Assembly: GCF_034190915.1 (NCBI RefSeq)
Contig: NW_026947486.1
Coordinates: 103,585,312 to 103,649,311, forward strand
Length of the DNA stretch: 64,000 nt
Direction: 5' to 3'
DNA from: Cavia porcellus
Taxonomy: Eukaryota > Chordata > Mammalia > Rodentia > Caviidae
Each line of letters opens with the position of its first letter. Positions within the stretch are counted from its first letter, which is position 1. Both the position numbers and the translations under genes were made by a program. The notes beneath the pieces are model-generated. The model made no database searches. It had not been told where the DNA came from and saw only the letters and a list, made by a program, of their open reading frames with translations. Below are positions 32,190-42,750 of the stretch, in pieces.

Positions 32190-32450
32190 TAGGTCCAGTA
32201 AATAAGGGAATGAAGAAAAATGACAGGCAAATGGCATCAGGATTCAGGATAGGGAGAGATTATATCCTGTCAGGAGTATTAGGAAGGCTTCATGGAGAAA
32301 ATGGTATTGGGGCTGATTCTTGAAAAATGGCTAGGATTTCCATGTGGAACTCTAAGAAGCTGAGAGAATCCAGGGGAAAGCAGCATAAGCAAATGAAGGT
32401 GTGGAAATGGAATGTGCAGAGTACATACTGGAGATTCTGCTTTAGCTGGG
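32190..32450 (-). mobile_element. L2 LINE fragment, antisense
   Basis: 'ggaaggcttcatggagaaaa', 'ttggggctgattcttgaaaa', 'agaatccaggggaaagcagc' and 'ataagcaaatgaaggtgtgg' are the inverted L2 3' region (consensus aggcctccctgaggaggtga...aaaggcc). Confidence 0.65.
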
Positions 32451-32861
32451 AGTGGAGGACACCTTTACTTCACACACAGATAAACAAGAGCGGTGAGGCC
32501 AACTAGTCCTTGGAGGTCACCCTGTAAAAGATTGGTTTGCTTACAATCTTTTAGCAACCCAATCTTTAATAAGAGCTCTATGAATCCTAAATTATCTCCA
32601 CTCAAAGTCCTCCCTAGGTTGTCCCCTTTCATTGATATAAGGTTGTAAAGAAACCTTATCATTATTGTATAAGCAATCAGAAAACTTCCGTATCACCCTG
32701 GTGGTTATTAAGGCACGTGATACAGCCAAAGTCATAGGAATAGTGTTATACCCAGAATAAGTATACAGTAAGTATACTTACCCAGAAAGAAGATTAATAG
32801 TCCAGTGAGCTCAACAAGCACACAAGCACTTTAAAATAATAATTGCTTTCCCCTCCTTTAA
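32451..32861. other. No gene recognised (32451-32861)
   Basis: Unassigned. The first 60 bases may hold a very degraded SINE. Confidence 0.45.
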
Positions 32862-32889
32862 ACACACACACACACACACACACACACAC
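32862..32889. repeat. (CA)n microsatellite
   Basis: About 14 CA repeats just left of an antisense LTR. Confidence 0.9.
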
Positions 32890-32892
32890 TGA

Positions 32893-33256
32893 CTTAGTTA
32901 CTTTTCTCTCTCATTGTTGAGACAAACTATTTGACACTCAAAATTGGAGAAAGAAACATTTATTTCTTATAGTTTTGGAGATTTCAGAGCATACTCAGCT
33001 GGCTCCAAGGACGGATGGTGTGGCTGGGCTGCTGTTCATGGTAACTGCAAACAGCAAGCCCAGACAAGCAAAAGAGAGAGACACACACCTTTTTCCCTCC
33101 CTTGCACTATACAGTGGCTCCACCCCTGGGTGGGGCTCTCAATCATACCACATATCCAAGTTCTAGACAATGAACCAGTCACAAATGCTAGACTCAAATG
33201 CGTGCATGATTGCATGAGATTTGGGGGGCACATTTGATACATAAACCATAACACAC
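32893..33256 (-). mobile_element. MaLR-type LTR, antisense
   Basis: 'ttagttacttttctctctca' 'ttgttgagacaaactatttg', 'aaagaaacatttatttctta', 'ggctccaaggacggatggtg' and the right end 'tttgatacataaaccataac' (reverse complement gttatggtttatgtatcaaa) give a nearly whole inverted MaLR LTR. It carries an incidental 97-codon open frame. Confidence 0.75.
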
Positions 33257-33329
33257 TCTCAAATAGAGAGTTTTTCTTATGTGTCCTTATGTAACAACTA
33301 CCCTGACCTCTCTTAGTCCAAGTTCCACA

Positions 33330-33526
33330 GAGCTGCCAGATTTATAAATTTAAAGCTATTACAGGAGACATTATGGTAGCCACTGTTGATCTCCTGTTGT
33401 CTTACTTTGAAATCCTGTGTCACTTGCATGGTTTTGTTCTGATCTGCTTTGTTCTGTTCTGCTTTGTTCTGTTTTGCTGTCTTTAAAATTTAAAATTAAA
33501 TAAATAAATAATAAAACTACAAGGGG
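33330..33526 (+). mobile_element. L1 3' UTR terminal fragment
   Basis: 'gacattatggtagccactgt', 'ctcctgttgtcttactttga' and repeated TTCTGTTCTG/CTTTGTTCTG runs, ending in an (AAAT)n tail at 33493-33520. It is 5'-truncated. The HAL1-like element begins immediately after. Confidence 0.7.
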
Positions 33527-34279
33527 ATTTGAGCAAAGATGCCAGATAGATAACAGCTGGCTACAGAGACTCCTTGAGATAGTCAACTTAGAATTCAACA
33601 TAACATAGCATGGGGAATCCCAAACAGAGGGAGATGAATTCTCTCATCCCAACAAGAAACTAAGGTGAACCAATCAAACATACAGTCCTGGTGCTATTAT
33701 TGGAACAGCTAAAGGCTCAGTGCTCCTGCCGCAGCAGGCAACTTGCCGAGCTGTCCGTGGTCCCACCGCTTCAACTCGCTGGAGGTGCAGTCATACTGAG
33801 GTCAGGGGTCAGCCAGCCAAAGGGAGAACTGAGTTGGTGGGGAACCTGCATCGACCTGTGGTGAGTGATGGGAGTGGAAACATTCCACAGAAATGGGGGC
33901 TCCAGCAGATGAAATTCTAGGGCCAGCAGGACTGGCAAGTACAAGGGCAGCAGTAACTTCAGTCAGTTGTTCCCTTCTTGAACAGGATTGGTGGAGTGAC
34001 CCAGGCCTGGATCATGTGACCTGGCTGAGACCTAATAGGTTATCCAAAATCAATTTGCTACAGCAGCAGTGCACACTAATGCAATGACGCCTCAGAAGTT
34101 TGACTGACCCAGAGGGGAAGGGGGGCACAGTAATACAGTGCAGGCCACAGCAGCTTGACTGATCCAGAGGGGAGGGGCCAGCATATGCTGCCCCTGTTTG
34201 CAACTCACTAGCACACTGCAGTGGGAAGGGTCCTCTAGCCAGCCTGCTTCAAAAGAATTGTAACCAACAAAGAAAGAAT

Positions 34280-35549
34280 GTGGGGCCTAATGGAAGAAAA
34301 AAGATAGGAAGAGGAAGCAACAACAAAAAGTCCCCATGTCCCAATCCTGAGAACATTGACCCAGGACAGATAACTACAAAGGAGAATGAGAACAGCAAAC
34401 ATGCAATATCAGACATGGCACCATTGAACATAAAGAGATATCTTCAGGACCTCATAAATGAGTTCAAAAGTGAAATAGTTAGCCAAGTAAAGCAAGATAT
34501 AAGAAGATTAATAAAAGAGATGCTAAGTACCCCTCAAGAAGACACAGATGGAAGAAGGGAGGAACTCAAACAAAGGAGAGGACCATTTGATGAAGGATAT
34601 AAAGAAAATACAGAATACATGAAGTAGATTCAAAGAAATTACCAGGAAATTAAAAATTCTATGGAAAGGTGGCAAATCTGCTTGAAAGAAACTAAGGATA
34701 GATTATCCAAACTGGAGGACAGGTTTGCAATGTGGGATCATGAAAGGAAAAATTTCTTAAAAATAACAAGGAAGGGGCTGGGGATTTAGCTCAGCAGCAT
34801 AAGCACCTTCCTTGCAAGTGTGCAGTCATGAGTTCGATCCCTGGTACCAATAAAAATGAAAAAGACAAAAAAAAAAAAAAAAACCAAGGAAACAAGTAGT
34901 AACAATATTAAGGCTAGAAGATGACAAGACGATCTATAACTTGAGAATAAAGAATGTGAATAAAGAAACAGGGGTACAAACAAAGGAACAGTAGTCTATT
35001 CACATAAAGGCTATTCACAGAAGGCTATTCACATTAATAATTAAGGAAAACTTCCCAAACATAGGAAAAGGAAATGATATGCAGATATATGAGGCATATA
35101 GAAATCCAGCCACCTACAACCAAAACAGAGCTACACCCAAGCATATAATAATCAAGATCCCAGAAATTCAATATAATAACAGAATATTAAAACCTGTTAG
35201 AGACAAGAAACTAACCTACAAAGGAAGGCCCACCATGGCAGACTTCTTGACACAAACTATCAAGGCTCGACACAAACCATCAAGAAGAGCCTGGAGTGAA
35301 ATATTCCAAGCGCTGAAAAAAAGTAACCTCCATCCCAGATTGATATACCCTGCTAAACTGCCTCTAGAAATTAATAGAGAAACAAGATGGCTCCAAGACA
35401 AAGAGGAACTTGGGAAATTCGCAATCACCAATCCAACTCTACAGAGAATACTGCAGGGCATTCTAGAGAGAGAGAAAAGTACTAGGATTCCAGGAACAGT
35501 GGCAGAGAGGCCTCAGAGAATGGAGCTGAAAACAGAAAAAAGAAGATAA
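34280..35549 (+). pseudogene. HAL1-like ORF1 pseudogene (element A)
   Basis: RNA-binding ORF1p-type protein. The open part 34280-34627 encodes a Lys/Asn-rich N-terminus, an IKRYLQDLINEFKSE helix and a REEL...EYMK region, then stops at TAG (34625-34627) where element B has CAG (Gln). Homology continues through a coiled coil (KLEDRFAMWDHERK near 34710-34750). A young ID SINE splits the gene at 34775-34890. It resumes with the C-terminal domain in a 156-codon frame (35079-35549: EAYRNPATYNQN, IIIKIPEI, RRAWSEIFQALK, PTLQRILQGI). There is no good ATG: the ATG at 34278 is out of frame and the frame opens at GTG 34280. Dead now. Confidence 0.8.
34775..34885 (+). mobile_element. Young ID SINE inside HAL1-like ORF1
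   Basis: 'gggctggggatttagctcag', 'cagcataagcaccttccttg', 'tcatgagttcgatccctggt' and 'accaataaaaatgaaaaaga' plus a pure A tail. The flanks 'ataacaaggaa' and 'aaaccaaggaa' look like a slightly decayed target duplication. Confidence 0.9.
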
Positions 35550-35589
35550 GCAGACAACTGATGGCAAAAAAGAGCATAGCAGAAACGAG

Positions 35590-35905
35590 GCAGAGAAGGT
35601 TGGTTATAATTTCTAATATAGTTGGCCTTGATACACTAAATTTAAAAAAAAAAAGAACCACACGTGGAGTAGATCAGGAGGTAGGGTCCACCAAGATACT
35701 ATTTATAGGAAATCTAATTAGCATGAAAAAGAATACTTGGACTGAAAATCAAATATGAGAAAACAATGCTCTATATGACAGAGAACCAGAGAGTAATAGG
35801 GGCAACTGGACTAGTATTTGTGGATAGGTTAGAAAGACAGGCTTTAATAGGTAAAGGAATACAATTAGAGATCAAGTCCAGGAGAGAGAAGGTACGGAAC
35901 CACTT
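35590..35905 (+). pseudogene. ORF2 endonuclease 5' remnant (element A)
   Basis: Aligned by eye with the ORF2 start at 16290-16470: 'gttataatttctaatatagt' against 'gttataacaattaatgtaaa', 'tactatttataggaaatcta' against 'tactgtctataagaaaccca', 'gactgaaaatcaaatatgag' against 'gactgaaagtcaaaggacgg' and 'aaaacaatgctctatatgac' against 'aaaacaatacttcatgcaac'. About two thirds of bases agree. No open frame. The rest of ORF2 is absent. Confidence 0.65.
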
Positions 35906-37149
35906 AGGTAAATAGCAGGCTGCCCCCCATTTAAAACCAAGGGTCTTGGTGAGACCCAAAAATGCACAGTGTACCCTGGGGAAGTGAAAGGGCAGGGAGA
36001 GTCTAAAAAAAGATGGCAGAAGATATTGTTAATAATGTATCAGGATTTAAAATCCACATTACTCGCACCACTCTGTTTAGATTTCATTCTGTCCCAGTTG
36101 GTCTACTTGCATTAGATTTGAGGGCACAGACAGTATCCCAAAAACATCAGGATACAGCACAGTAATCATCTTCAATTTCATATTAACTTAATCTGGAGCC
36201 CTGTATGACTTATACTGTTTTATCATGACTAATTTAGTTAAATCTGGTTTGTTTGATTGCTCTTTGGTATCGACAGATTTTATTCAAAATTGATATGACC
36301 GATAGTATCAAGTCTAAGAGTATAGGCAACTACACTGAAGATGACAAGACTCTATGATACACATTCTGGTTTGATTACTGCCTTTTTAAAAGTTTTATAC
36401 TATCTACAATGTTGTATTTTTAATAATACTGTTATACATTGATATATTCAATTATACCATGTCTGATATAGCCAATTCTATTGAAGATAACAAGAGACAA
36501 CACAGGAACTATGGTAGAACTCCTTGTACAATGGTCTTATATGTATTTTTCATTTCATGTGCTTATAGGAATATGTTTTGTTTTGTCTTGCTTTGTTTTG
36601 TTTCTCCCTCTAATATAGAAAGGATAGAAATACATGTTAAGACTCATGCATGTGTAGACTCTATAAACAGTTTATGAGAACTGATCTTATGACACATGAT
36701 GAAATGAACAGATACTTTAAAGAAAAAGATACACTAAAATACCCAGTGCTTATCCTGGAGGGTCCTAATGTGAAACCCAGGATTAGTATTATTCTTTGTT
36801 CAGAGTGATATTAGCCTGCTTGGGTTTATTCAATCTCAACATAATTGAAGATATGGATAACTGCATGTATGTTTAAGTGTATAGGATTGATAACCATATT
36901 TCTAAGTTTTTGTTGGATAGTTGAACAGAACTGGTTGCTGTCTCACTCTCACTGTTTGAATCCCCACCTTATAAGCTCCACTTTAGTTTCTTGAATAACT
37001 ATTTGTAAGAGGACAATCTATAATCATCAACTGGTGATTACTTACTGTTTATTTTTTTCTTTGAAAGTATATATTATTTCTACCCTTTTTCTGTTTTTAG
37101 TCTTTCTTTAAGTAAAATTTTTTTAAAAGACACTAAAAAATAAATAAAA

Positions 37150-37740
37150 TTACATACCATATTATGTCACTCAGATGCCCCTAATCCTCCAGTTTCCAAA
37201 AACACACTCAAAATAAAATCTGAAGTCCCTTATATTGCCTGTAAGTCCTTTGTAGGCTGACATTTGTTTCATCTCTTGCCCATATCTTATAAACTCACAC
37301 AGCTCTGACCACCTCTTTGCCCATCCTTTAACACACCTGCTCAGGAAAATATGTTTACTAGGCCGGGTGCACAATCCATCATCTACTGTAACATTCTTCC
37401 CTCAAATATACTCAGGGTACCATTTCCCATAAATGCCACTCCTCAGGGAGGCCTTCCCTGAAGTAATCTGTTTAAATGGTACCTTCATCACACACTGTTC
37501 CTGCCACCTGTTTATTTTGGTATCTTATTTCTCTCCACCACCTGATTTATCATTTATTCATTTTTTCATTTATATCTTTCCTTACTAGAATAAGTTCTAT
37601 GATAGCCAAGATTTTTATCTATTTTATTCACTGTTTTAACTTCTGTTCCATTTCATTGCTTAAACTGCAACACTCCGAAAATAGGGAGGCAGGCTCCTGT
37701 CACATGAAGTTACTCCAATCTATTTGCTCATCCCCATGAT
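37150..37740 (+). mobile_element. L2 LINE 3' fragment
   Basis: 'tcctcagggaggccttccct', 'cacacactgttcctgccacc', 'tatcttatttctctccacca' and 'actagaataagttctatgat' are successive landmarks of the L2 3' region in the sense direction. Confidence 0.8.
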
Positions 37741-38165
37741 AAGGAATCTCATCTTTTTACTCTCTGATTAGTACTTTGACCTGCTTCATTATCACAATCT
37801 ATGCAATGTGATCTCTCAGCTTACATTCAAGTATGTTGTGACTCAGGCCCAGTTGATTTTCTACTCTTTTCTCTGACTTTTCCTCACCACCAACATGCCT
37901 GTATCCTTCTTTTAATTTTTTCTTCTTAGTGGAAGATTTTTTTTTCCAAATGAGATGTTCCATGGACCAAAACATAAAAAATACATTAAAGCTGAAGTAC
38001 TTTGTTTGGAATTGGTGTAGATTTCCTGGACTCCCTCCAGTTTGATTCTCATTTTACTCTGCAGTGTGCCCTGGAACAGCTCCAGCAAACACAACTAGAA
38101 AGTCATATTCCAGCCAGGCAGAAACATGTCATATTCCAGTGTCACTGAACACCCCATCCTCTACA
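37741..38165. other. No gene recognised (37741-38165)
   Basis: Unassigned. Confidence 0.45.
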
Positions 38166-38320
38166 CCTTTTTTTTCAAAAACGATTTTTATTGCTACATT
38201 TGAGGTATACACAATAATCACATTCATCATTCATCATAGCGAATTCGTACTTATACATGATGTAACTTGATTCTTTTTTCCCATTCCCCTTCCCTTCCTT
38301 CAATCCTTCCTCCCCTCCTT
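38166..38320 (-). mobile_element. L1 3' end, antisense fragment
   Basis: 'gatttttattgctacatttg' 'aggtatacacaataatcaca' and 'attccccttcccttcc' form the inverted terminal part of an older L1 3' UTR, with the inverted A tail 'ctttttttttc' on the left. Confidence 0.65.
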
Positions 38321-38506
38321 ACTTACACAAGTTTTGAATTTCCTTCCAGATTATTTGTGCAATTGAATATCCTACCTAGATTCAAGTTCCAGTAAAATAT
38401 CACATCCACCATGAAGTCTGCCCTATACACATAAACCATGGACCTTCTCTCTGAGTGACAAGTCCCCTTAAGCACTCCTGGCCTGTCCCTTCTTTCTGAG
38501 AGAAAA

Positions 38507-38507
<1 letters not shown>

Positions 38508-38587
<80 letters not shown>
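38508..38587. repeat. (CA)n(GA)n compound microsatellite
   Basis: About 17 CA repeats followed directly by about 23 GA repeats with no interruption. Confidence 0.95.
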
Positions 38588-38590
<3 letters not shown>

Positions 38591-38593
<3 letters not shown>

Positions 38594-39339
38594 GTGCTTT
38601 CTTCCTCTACTTTGTATTAGGAAGATGACTTTTTTAAATGGGCCCTCTTAATGCTTATGGAAGTGGGTTGTTTTTGCTGAAAGAATGATTCATTCTTGCA
38701 GCCCCAATAGTCCTAGAGCAGTGTCTTGCATCTAGCAAGTGATCAAGACACATTTGTATATTGGATAAATAAATGTGTTTTCTGCATTATACAAAACCAA
38801 ACCAATTTTAAATTGAGCTTATTTTGCTTGCTGTTTGTTTTTTCTTTTTCTGGTCATAAAACAGACAATGTATTCAGTCCCTTGTGGCTCCTGAAGACTT
38901 CACTAAAATGCCAAATAATATTACTTGAGTTATGATTGGATTAATGAAAAGCTTGTAGCAAAATTATCCTAGTGAGGAAATGACCCTTTTGGGAACTTTA
39001 ATTTCAACTGGTGAAGCAACATTAGTTTTAATGAAAGAAAACATCTCATTGTGTAGACTTAGCACAGATGATAACTATGCCAGAAGGAGTTTGTCTCAGG
39101 GTACTCCATGGTAGATACAAATAAGAAACTCTCCAGGGGAAAAAAAAGGAAAGTACTTCTCTAGTGTGCATGAAGCCTGGGTTCTCTCCTCTTCAGGTCT
39201 CCATTTCAGTATGAAAATGGCTTTTCATTGCAGTGATCTCCAAATTCACAAGTCCAAACCATCTATGGTTCTCTTGGATTGTAAGCAGGACACTTGCTTC
39301 TACTGGACAGAGTCCCAGAGAATTAGTCCCTTTAAGCAC
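38591..39339. other. No gene recognised (38591-39339)
   Basis: Unassigned. A 72-codon open frame at 39166-39384 shows no domain. It contains 'agtccctttaagcactcctgg' (39327), close to 38461. Confidence 0.45.
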
Positions 39340-39860
39340 TCCTGGCATTCAGTCCCACTTCCCCTGAGGGTATCCTTCCAGTAAATCTACTGGTACAAGG
39401 GACGTAGCTGGCCTGTCCCTTGCCAATGACCCACTGCATGTATTTCCACCCAGGACATGTTCCGCTCTGGAGACCTATCCGGGGGGAGAAAATTCACATT
39501 GGCAATCCATTCCATTAGATAAGTCACCCCTCTTGCCCCCAGATGTCCAAGTATTGAAAAGGGGTATAAATATCAGCCACAGGCTCTACATGATGCTGCA
39601 CCCATTGTGGATCATCCCAATCCCACACAGCGGTAGCGAGGGATCTGGCCACATTCCATGAGCCCTGTCCACCCTCAGCTGCCAGGTCCTGTGTCATGGC
39701 TATGAGAGGCAGCCATTAGTCACTCTTAAACTGGATAACCTGCCTCCTCTGCACTCCCCCGCCCCACTGGAGTGAAGAGACCAGTCTGTGAACTCTTTTC
39801 CGGGAGGTACCACGGATTTGGCTGAAGTAATAACTTTGTTCTCAGCAACAGATGTTTATC
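39340..39860 (+). mobile_element. Possible solo ERV LTR
   Basis: GC-richer than its surroundings. It carries a TATA box ('ggggtataaatatcagcc', 39561-39578) followed 260 bp later by 'gaagtaataactttgttctc' 'agcaaca', which resembles the R/U5 end of an ERV LTR. No primer-binding site, gag or second LTR is present, and the left edge is unclear (a TG at about 39392 is one option). Confidence 0.4.
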
Positions 39861-39879
39861 CTGTTGGCTTCAGAGGCAG

Positions 39880-40095
39880 TACTTCTGTGTTCAAGCAGTG
39901 AAACAGGCGTGGCTCTTCTCTCACCAGAGATGGGTTTGAAATCTGACTTCATCAATAATTGGCTGTGTGGCCCGAATCAAGTTACTTCCCCTCTCTGACT
40001 TTTGGTCTCCTCATCTGTCAAATATGAGTGAAAATAGTACTTTCCTCTGATGATTGATGTAAAGAATGAATGAGTTAACTTTAATGATTTCTACA
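39880..40095 (+). mobile_element. MIR SINE
   Basis: 'gatgggtttgaaatctgact', 'ggctgtgtggcccgaatcaa', 'gttacttcccctctctgact', 'tcctcatctgtcaaatatga' and 'gaatgaatgagttaac' are in MIR order. A well-preserved copy. Confidence 0.9.
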
Positions 40096-40255
40096 AATGA
40101 CGTTTGTAGGAAAAAACTTAAATGAGAAAAAATTTAAACAAATATTAACTATTTTCATTCAATAATATTGTTTCCTAACTATCATTAAGCACTGCATATT
40201 ACAAATGAATAAAGTAGTAGTGGTAACAGATGAGAGGTAGAATGGTTCCTATCAG

Positions 40256-40257
<2 letters not shown>

Positions 40258-40294
<37 letters not shown>
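40258..40294. repeat. (TA)n microsatellite
   Basis: About 18 TA repeats. Confidence 0.95.
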
Positions 40295-40298
<4 letters not shown>

Positions 40299-40367
40299 CA
40301 ATTACATTTATATAGGGTATATTATATGTTCATTCTCAGTGCTATATACATTTTAACTTAATTTCTA

Positions 40368-40545
40368 ATACAATCCTGAGGTAGACATTATTATTATTAT
40401 TATTATTGTCCCTACATTATGGAAACAAAGAAGTTAAGGAACTCGTCCATGGTCATGGTCACACAGTTCCTAGGTGGACAAGTTGAGGCATGATCCCAGG
40501 CATCTGACCCCAAAGCCTGACCACTTAAACCCACCAATAAACTGC
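40368..40545 (-). mobile_element. MIR SINE, antisense, with (ATT)n
   Basis: 'aatacaatcctgaggtagac', an expanded ATT run (40387-40407), 'gttaaggaactcgtccatgg', 'tcacacagttcctaggtgga' and 'ctgaccccaaagcctgacca' read as inverted MIR. The triplet run grew at the usual attattat site. Confidence 0.85.
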
Positions 40546-40799
40546 TTTTACACAATTAACTGTGAATGGAAATGAAGCTTCATCACCTCAAACTTGGGGT
40601 TGTAACCCTTCCAATCACTTATTCCCTCTCCTCCTGTAACAAATGGTCACTAATTATTCATTATTCACTAATGAATTATTCACTAATTTCACATTATTCA
40701 TGTGAAAGAGTCGCCAGACAACTGCTGCCACTAGAGATAGAAAATGGTAAGGAATGTATTTACTCTCCCTGGTGAGAAGAGAAATGTTTCTTTTGCTAT

Positions 40800-40905
40800 C
40801 TGCCCATGCGTACACGTGTGCGTGAGTGTCTGTGTGTGTGTTTGGAACCCAGGACTTCCCACAAACTAGACAAGTGCTCTTTCCATGAGCCATGTCCCAA
40901 CCCCC
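40800..40905 (-). mobile_element. ID SINE, antisense, diverged
   Basis: 'gtttggaacccaggacttcc', 'cacaaactagacaagtgctc' and 'catgagccatgtcccaacc' follow the inverted ID plan, with a TG-rich inverted tail. Confidence 0.6.
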
Positions 40906-41415
40906 CTTCTATCCTGATTCATTATAACTGGGCTTCCCCAAACTGCTTCTCATCAGTAGTAGACTAATTCAGCATGGGAAATTAATGTTTTTATGAAAAA
41001 TAACTCTAATCTACATACTTAGCATTTGTCCATGAACTTTTTGCAGGATTCTTTGAAGTCATGTCTATAGTTTCTTACTCCTTCAATCCTGAAAGCAACC
41101 AGTCTTCTCAGTGAATTCTGAGGGAAACAAATCAAGCTGGCTTTATTTTCTTGCATGGAGCAATTGTAACATTCCCAGTATCAGTCTAAAACCTTTACAG
41201 TATCATCTCATTTAATTTCCAATCCACCCCCAATAGGTTAGGTCTTATTATCAGCTGTATTTTTCAAGAATTTTGAAAATAATGTTCTAAAAGAATTATA
41301 TACTACAAACGCTACCACTCACGAGTGGCAAGATGGGCTCCTGGCCTGAGTTTTGTGCTTTGAAGGAATTTGATCTGACTTTCCTCTAGATATATCCCTC
41401 CCACAGGTTCAAGAA
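40906..41415. other. No gene recognised (40906-41415)
   Basis: Unassigned. Confidence 0.45.
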
Positions 41416-41419
41416 ATCA

Positions 41420-41509
41420 ACAGGGGCCGGGTCCAGTAATTGTGAGGATGAGGCAGGAGAATTGTCCTGTGTTCAAGGCCAGGTTGGATTACATGGTGAG
41501 GCCTTGCCT

Positions 41510-41553
<44 letters not shown>
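41420..41553 (+). mobile_element. B1 SINE, shortened, with (CA)n tail
   Basis: 'ggggccgggtccagtaattg', 'tgaggatgaggcaggagaat', 'ttcaaggccaggttggatta' and 'catggtgaggccttgcctaa' form a B1 body. The usual A tail has become about 20 CA repeats (41513-41553). Confidence 0.7.
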
Positions 41554-41557
<4 letters not shown>

Positions 41558-41959
41558 TGCAGTGTCAAGGAAACATGACACCCACCCAGAACCTGGACCT
41601 CTCTACCTTGCTTTTAGGCCAACCAAAAGAATCCAGATTTTCCTACCTAAATGACTCTGAAACATCTTCTGGGGACTGAGTGGCATTCTCCTTACATCCA
41701 TCCTTTCATAAGCAAAAGGTGACACTGTGAACAGAAGAACTACATAGGTCCAAGGAGCTTCTAGGGCTGACTTTGGGGTGGGGTGGTGATAAATTTTGGA
41801 TATGAGGGCTGAGGCATCTACTTGTGTATACATGAAGCCCCCCTATAGTGAAGGTGGAAACCTAAAATAGGCAAAGTTGAGACAGGTTACAGACCAGAGA
41901 CTCGGATCAGGGATTGGCTCTTTCCATATGGCCATGTTCCAGCCCAGAATCCCAAGGCA
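41554..41959. other. No gene recognised (41554-41959)
   Basis: Unassigned. Confidence 0.45.
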
Positions 41960-42045
41960 TATTTGTGTGGTGTTACAAATTGAACACAGAGCCTTGCATT
42001 TGGTAGGCAAGTATTCTCCCACCAAGCTACACATTTAGCCTAAAA
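41960..42045 (-). mobile_element. ID SINE, antisense
   Basis: 'acaaattgaacacagagcct', 'tgcatttggtaggcaagtat' and 'tctcccaccaagctacacat' form an inverted ID body, moderately diverged. Confidence 0.7.
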
Positions 42046-42579
42046 GTTTTAGATTCTGACTTGGTCTTTCAACTTATTACAACTGCATGTTTATCAAGAC
42101 AGGAGGATAAATCATGTTTTACTTAGCAGTTCACTACCTTGTCTGGCCAGTCTCTTGTCTCATCCCATAAATTTTGGGGGCAGGCTTCGATCCCCATATC
42201 CACCCAACACAACTGTTTCTTTTAGGGATCAACTTACATCCCACTTTTTTGCAGGCATTCCTTTCAAACAACACAGACTAGTAATACTGTTTTTCTTCTC
42301 CCGTTCTCTCCCGCCACCTTTTCTCCCAACCTTCATGGCCACATCCATCCTTCCCAGGAGAGCCTGGCCTAAGAACAAAGTCTTGTCCATCTGCTCGCCC
42401 CATGGTTCTCACTACAGTGCCTTACCCAAACTACAATCTGGGGATATCCGTGGAATGCACAGATGAGAAAGGACAAAAGAGAAACAGTAGTCCTTGGAGA
42501 GAAAGAAAAGAATGGGAAACAACCAGATAAGTTCTTGACAGAGGGACAGAGCCTGATAGATTTCAATTTTTTTTCTTCT
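42046..42579. other. No gene recognised (42046-42579)
   Basis: Pyrimidine-rich unassigned sequence. A 103-codon Pro/Ser-rich open frame at 42155-42466 has no domain and overlaps another frame on the minus strand. Confidence 0.45.
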
Positions 42580-42750
42580 CTAACAGAAAACTTCCAACAT
42601 ACAAAAAGTAGCGAAGAGTGTGGTAAAATTCCATTTGTCTCTAGCTAGCTGTAATAATGATGAACTCAAAGCCAATCTTGTTTTATGTGTGTCGTCACTC
42701 ACTCTCCCTGCTGCAGTCTTGGATTATTTCAAAGCAAACCCCAAAAAGCG
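42580..42750 (+). mobile_element. Possible ancient L1M/MER relic
   Basis: 'aaaacttccaacatacaaaa' 'agtagcgaagagtgtggtaa', 'aactcaaagccaatcttgtt' and 'ggattatttcaaagcaaacc' resemble a 3' UTR block shared by several ancient L1M-type families. The family is not determined. Confidence 0.45.

Larger units (their letters stand above)
33527..37146 (+). mobile_element. HAL1-like (half-L1) element A
   Basis: A 3.6-kb L1 derivative: non-coding 5' region (33527-34277), ORF1 pseudogene (34280-35549), a decayed remnant of the 5' end of ORF2 (about 35590-35900) and a long non-coding 3' region ending in an A-rich tail. There is no Z, RT or Cys-rich part of ORF2. Element B at 56870 has the same order, including the same change from the endonuclease stub to the 3' region. 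Its last 400 bp ('ataactgcatgtatgtttaa') match the terminal 3' sequence of the antisense L1 at 60090-60440. Known HAL1 elements carry ORF1 only and depend on L1 reverse transcriptase; assignment to that class rests on this layout. Confidence 0.7.

Noticed and set aside
33330..37146. One continuous full-length L1
   Set aside because: An A-rich 3' end at 33493-33520 separates the first piece, and no Z/RT/Cys-rich ORF2 text occurs between ORF1 and the 3' region.
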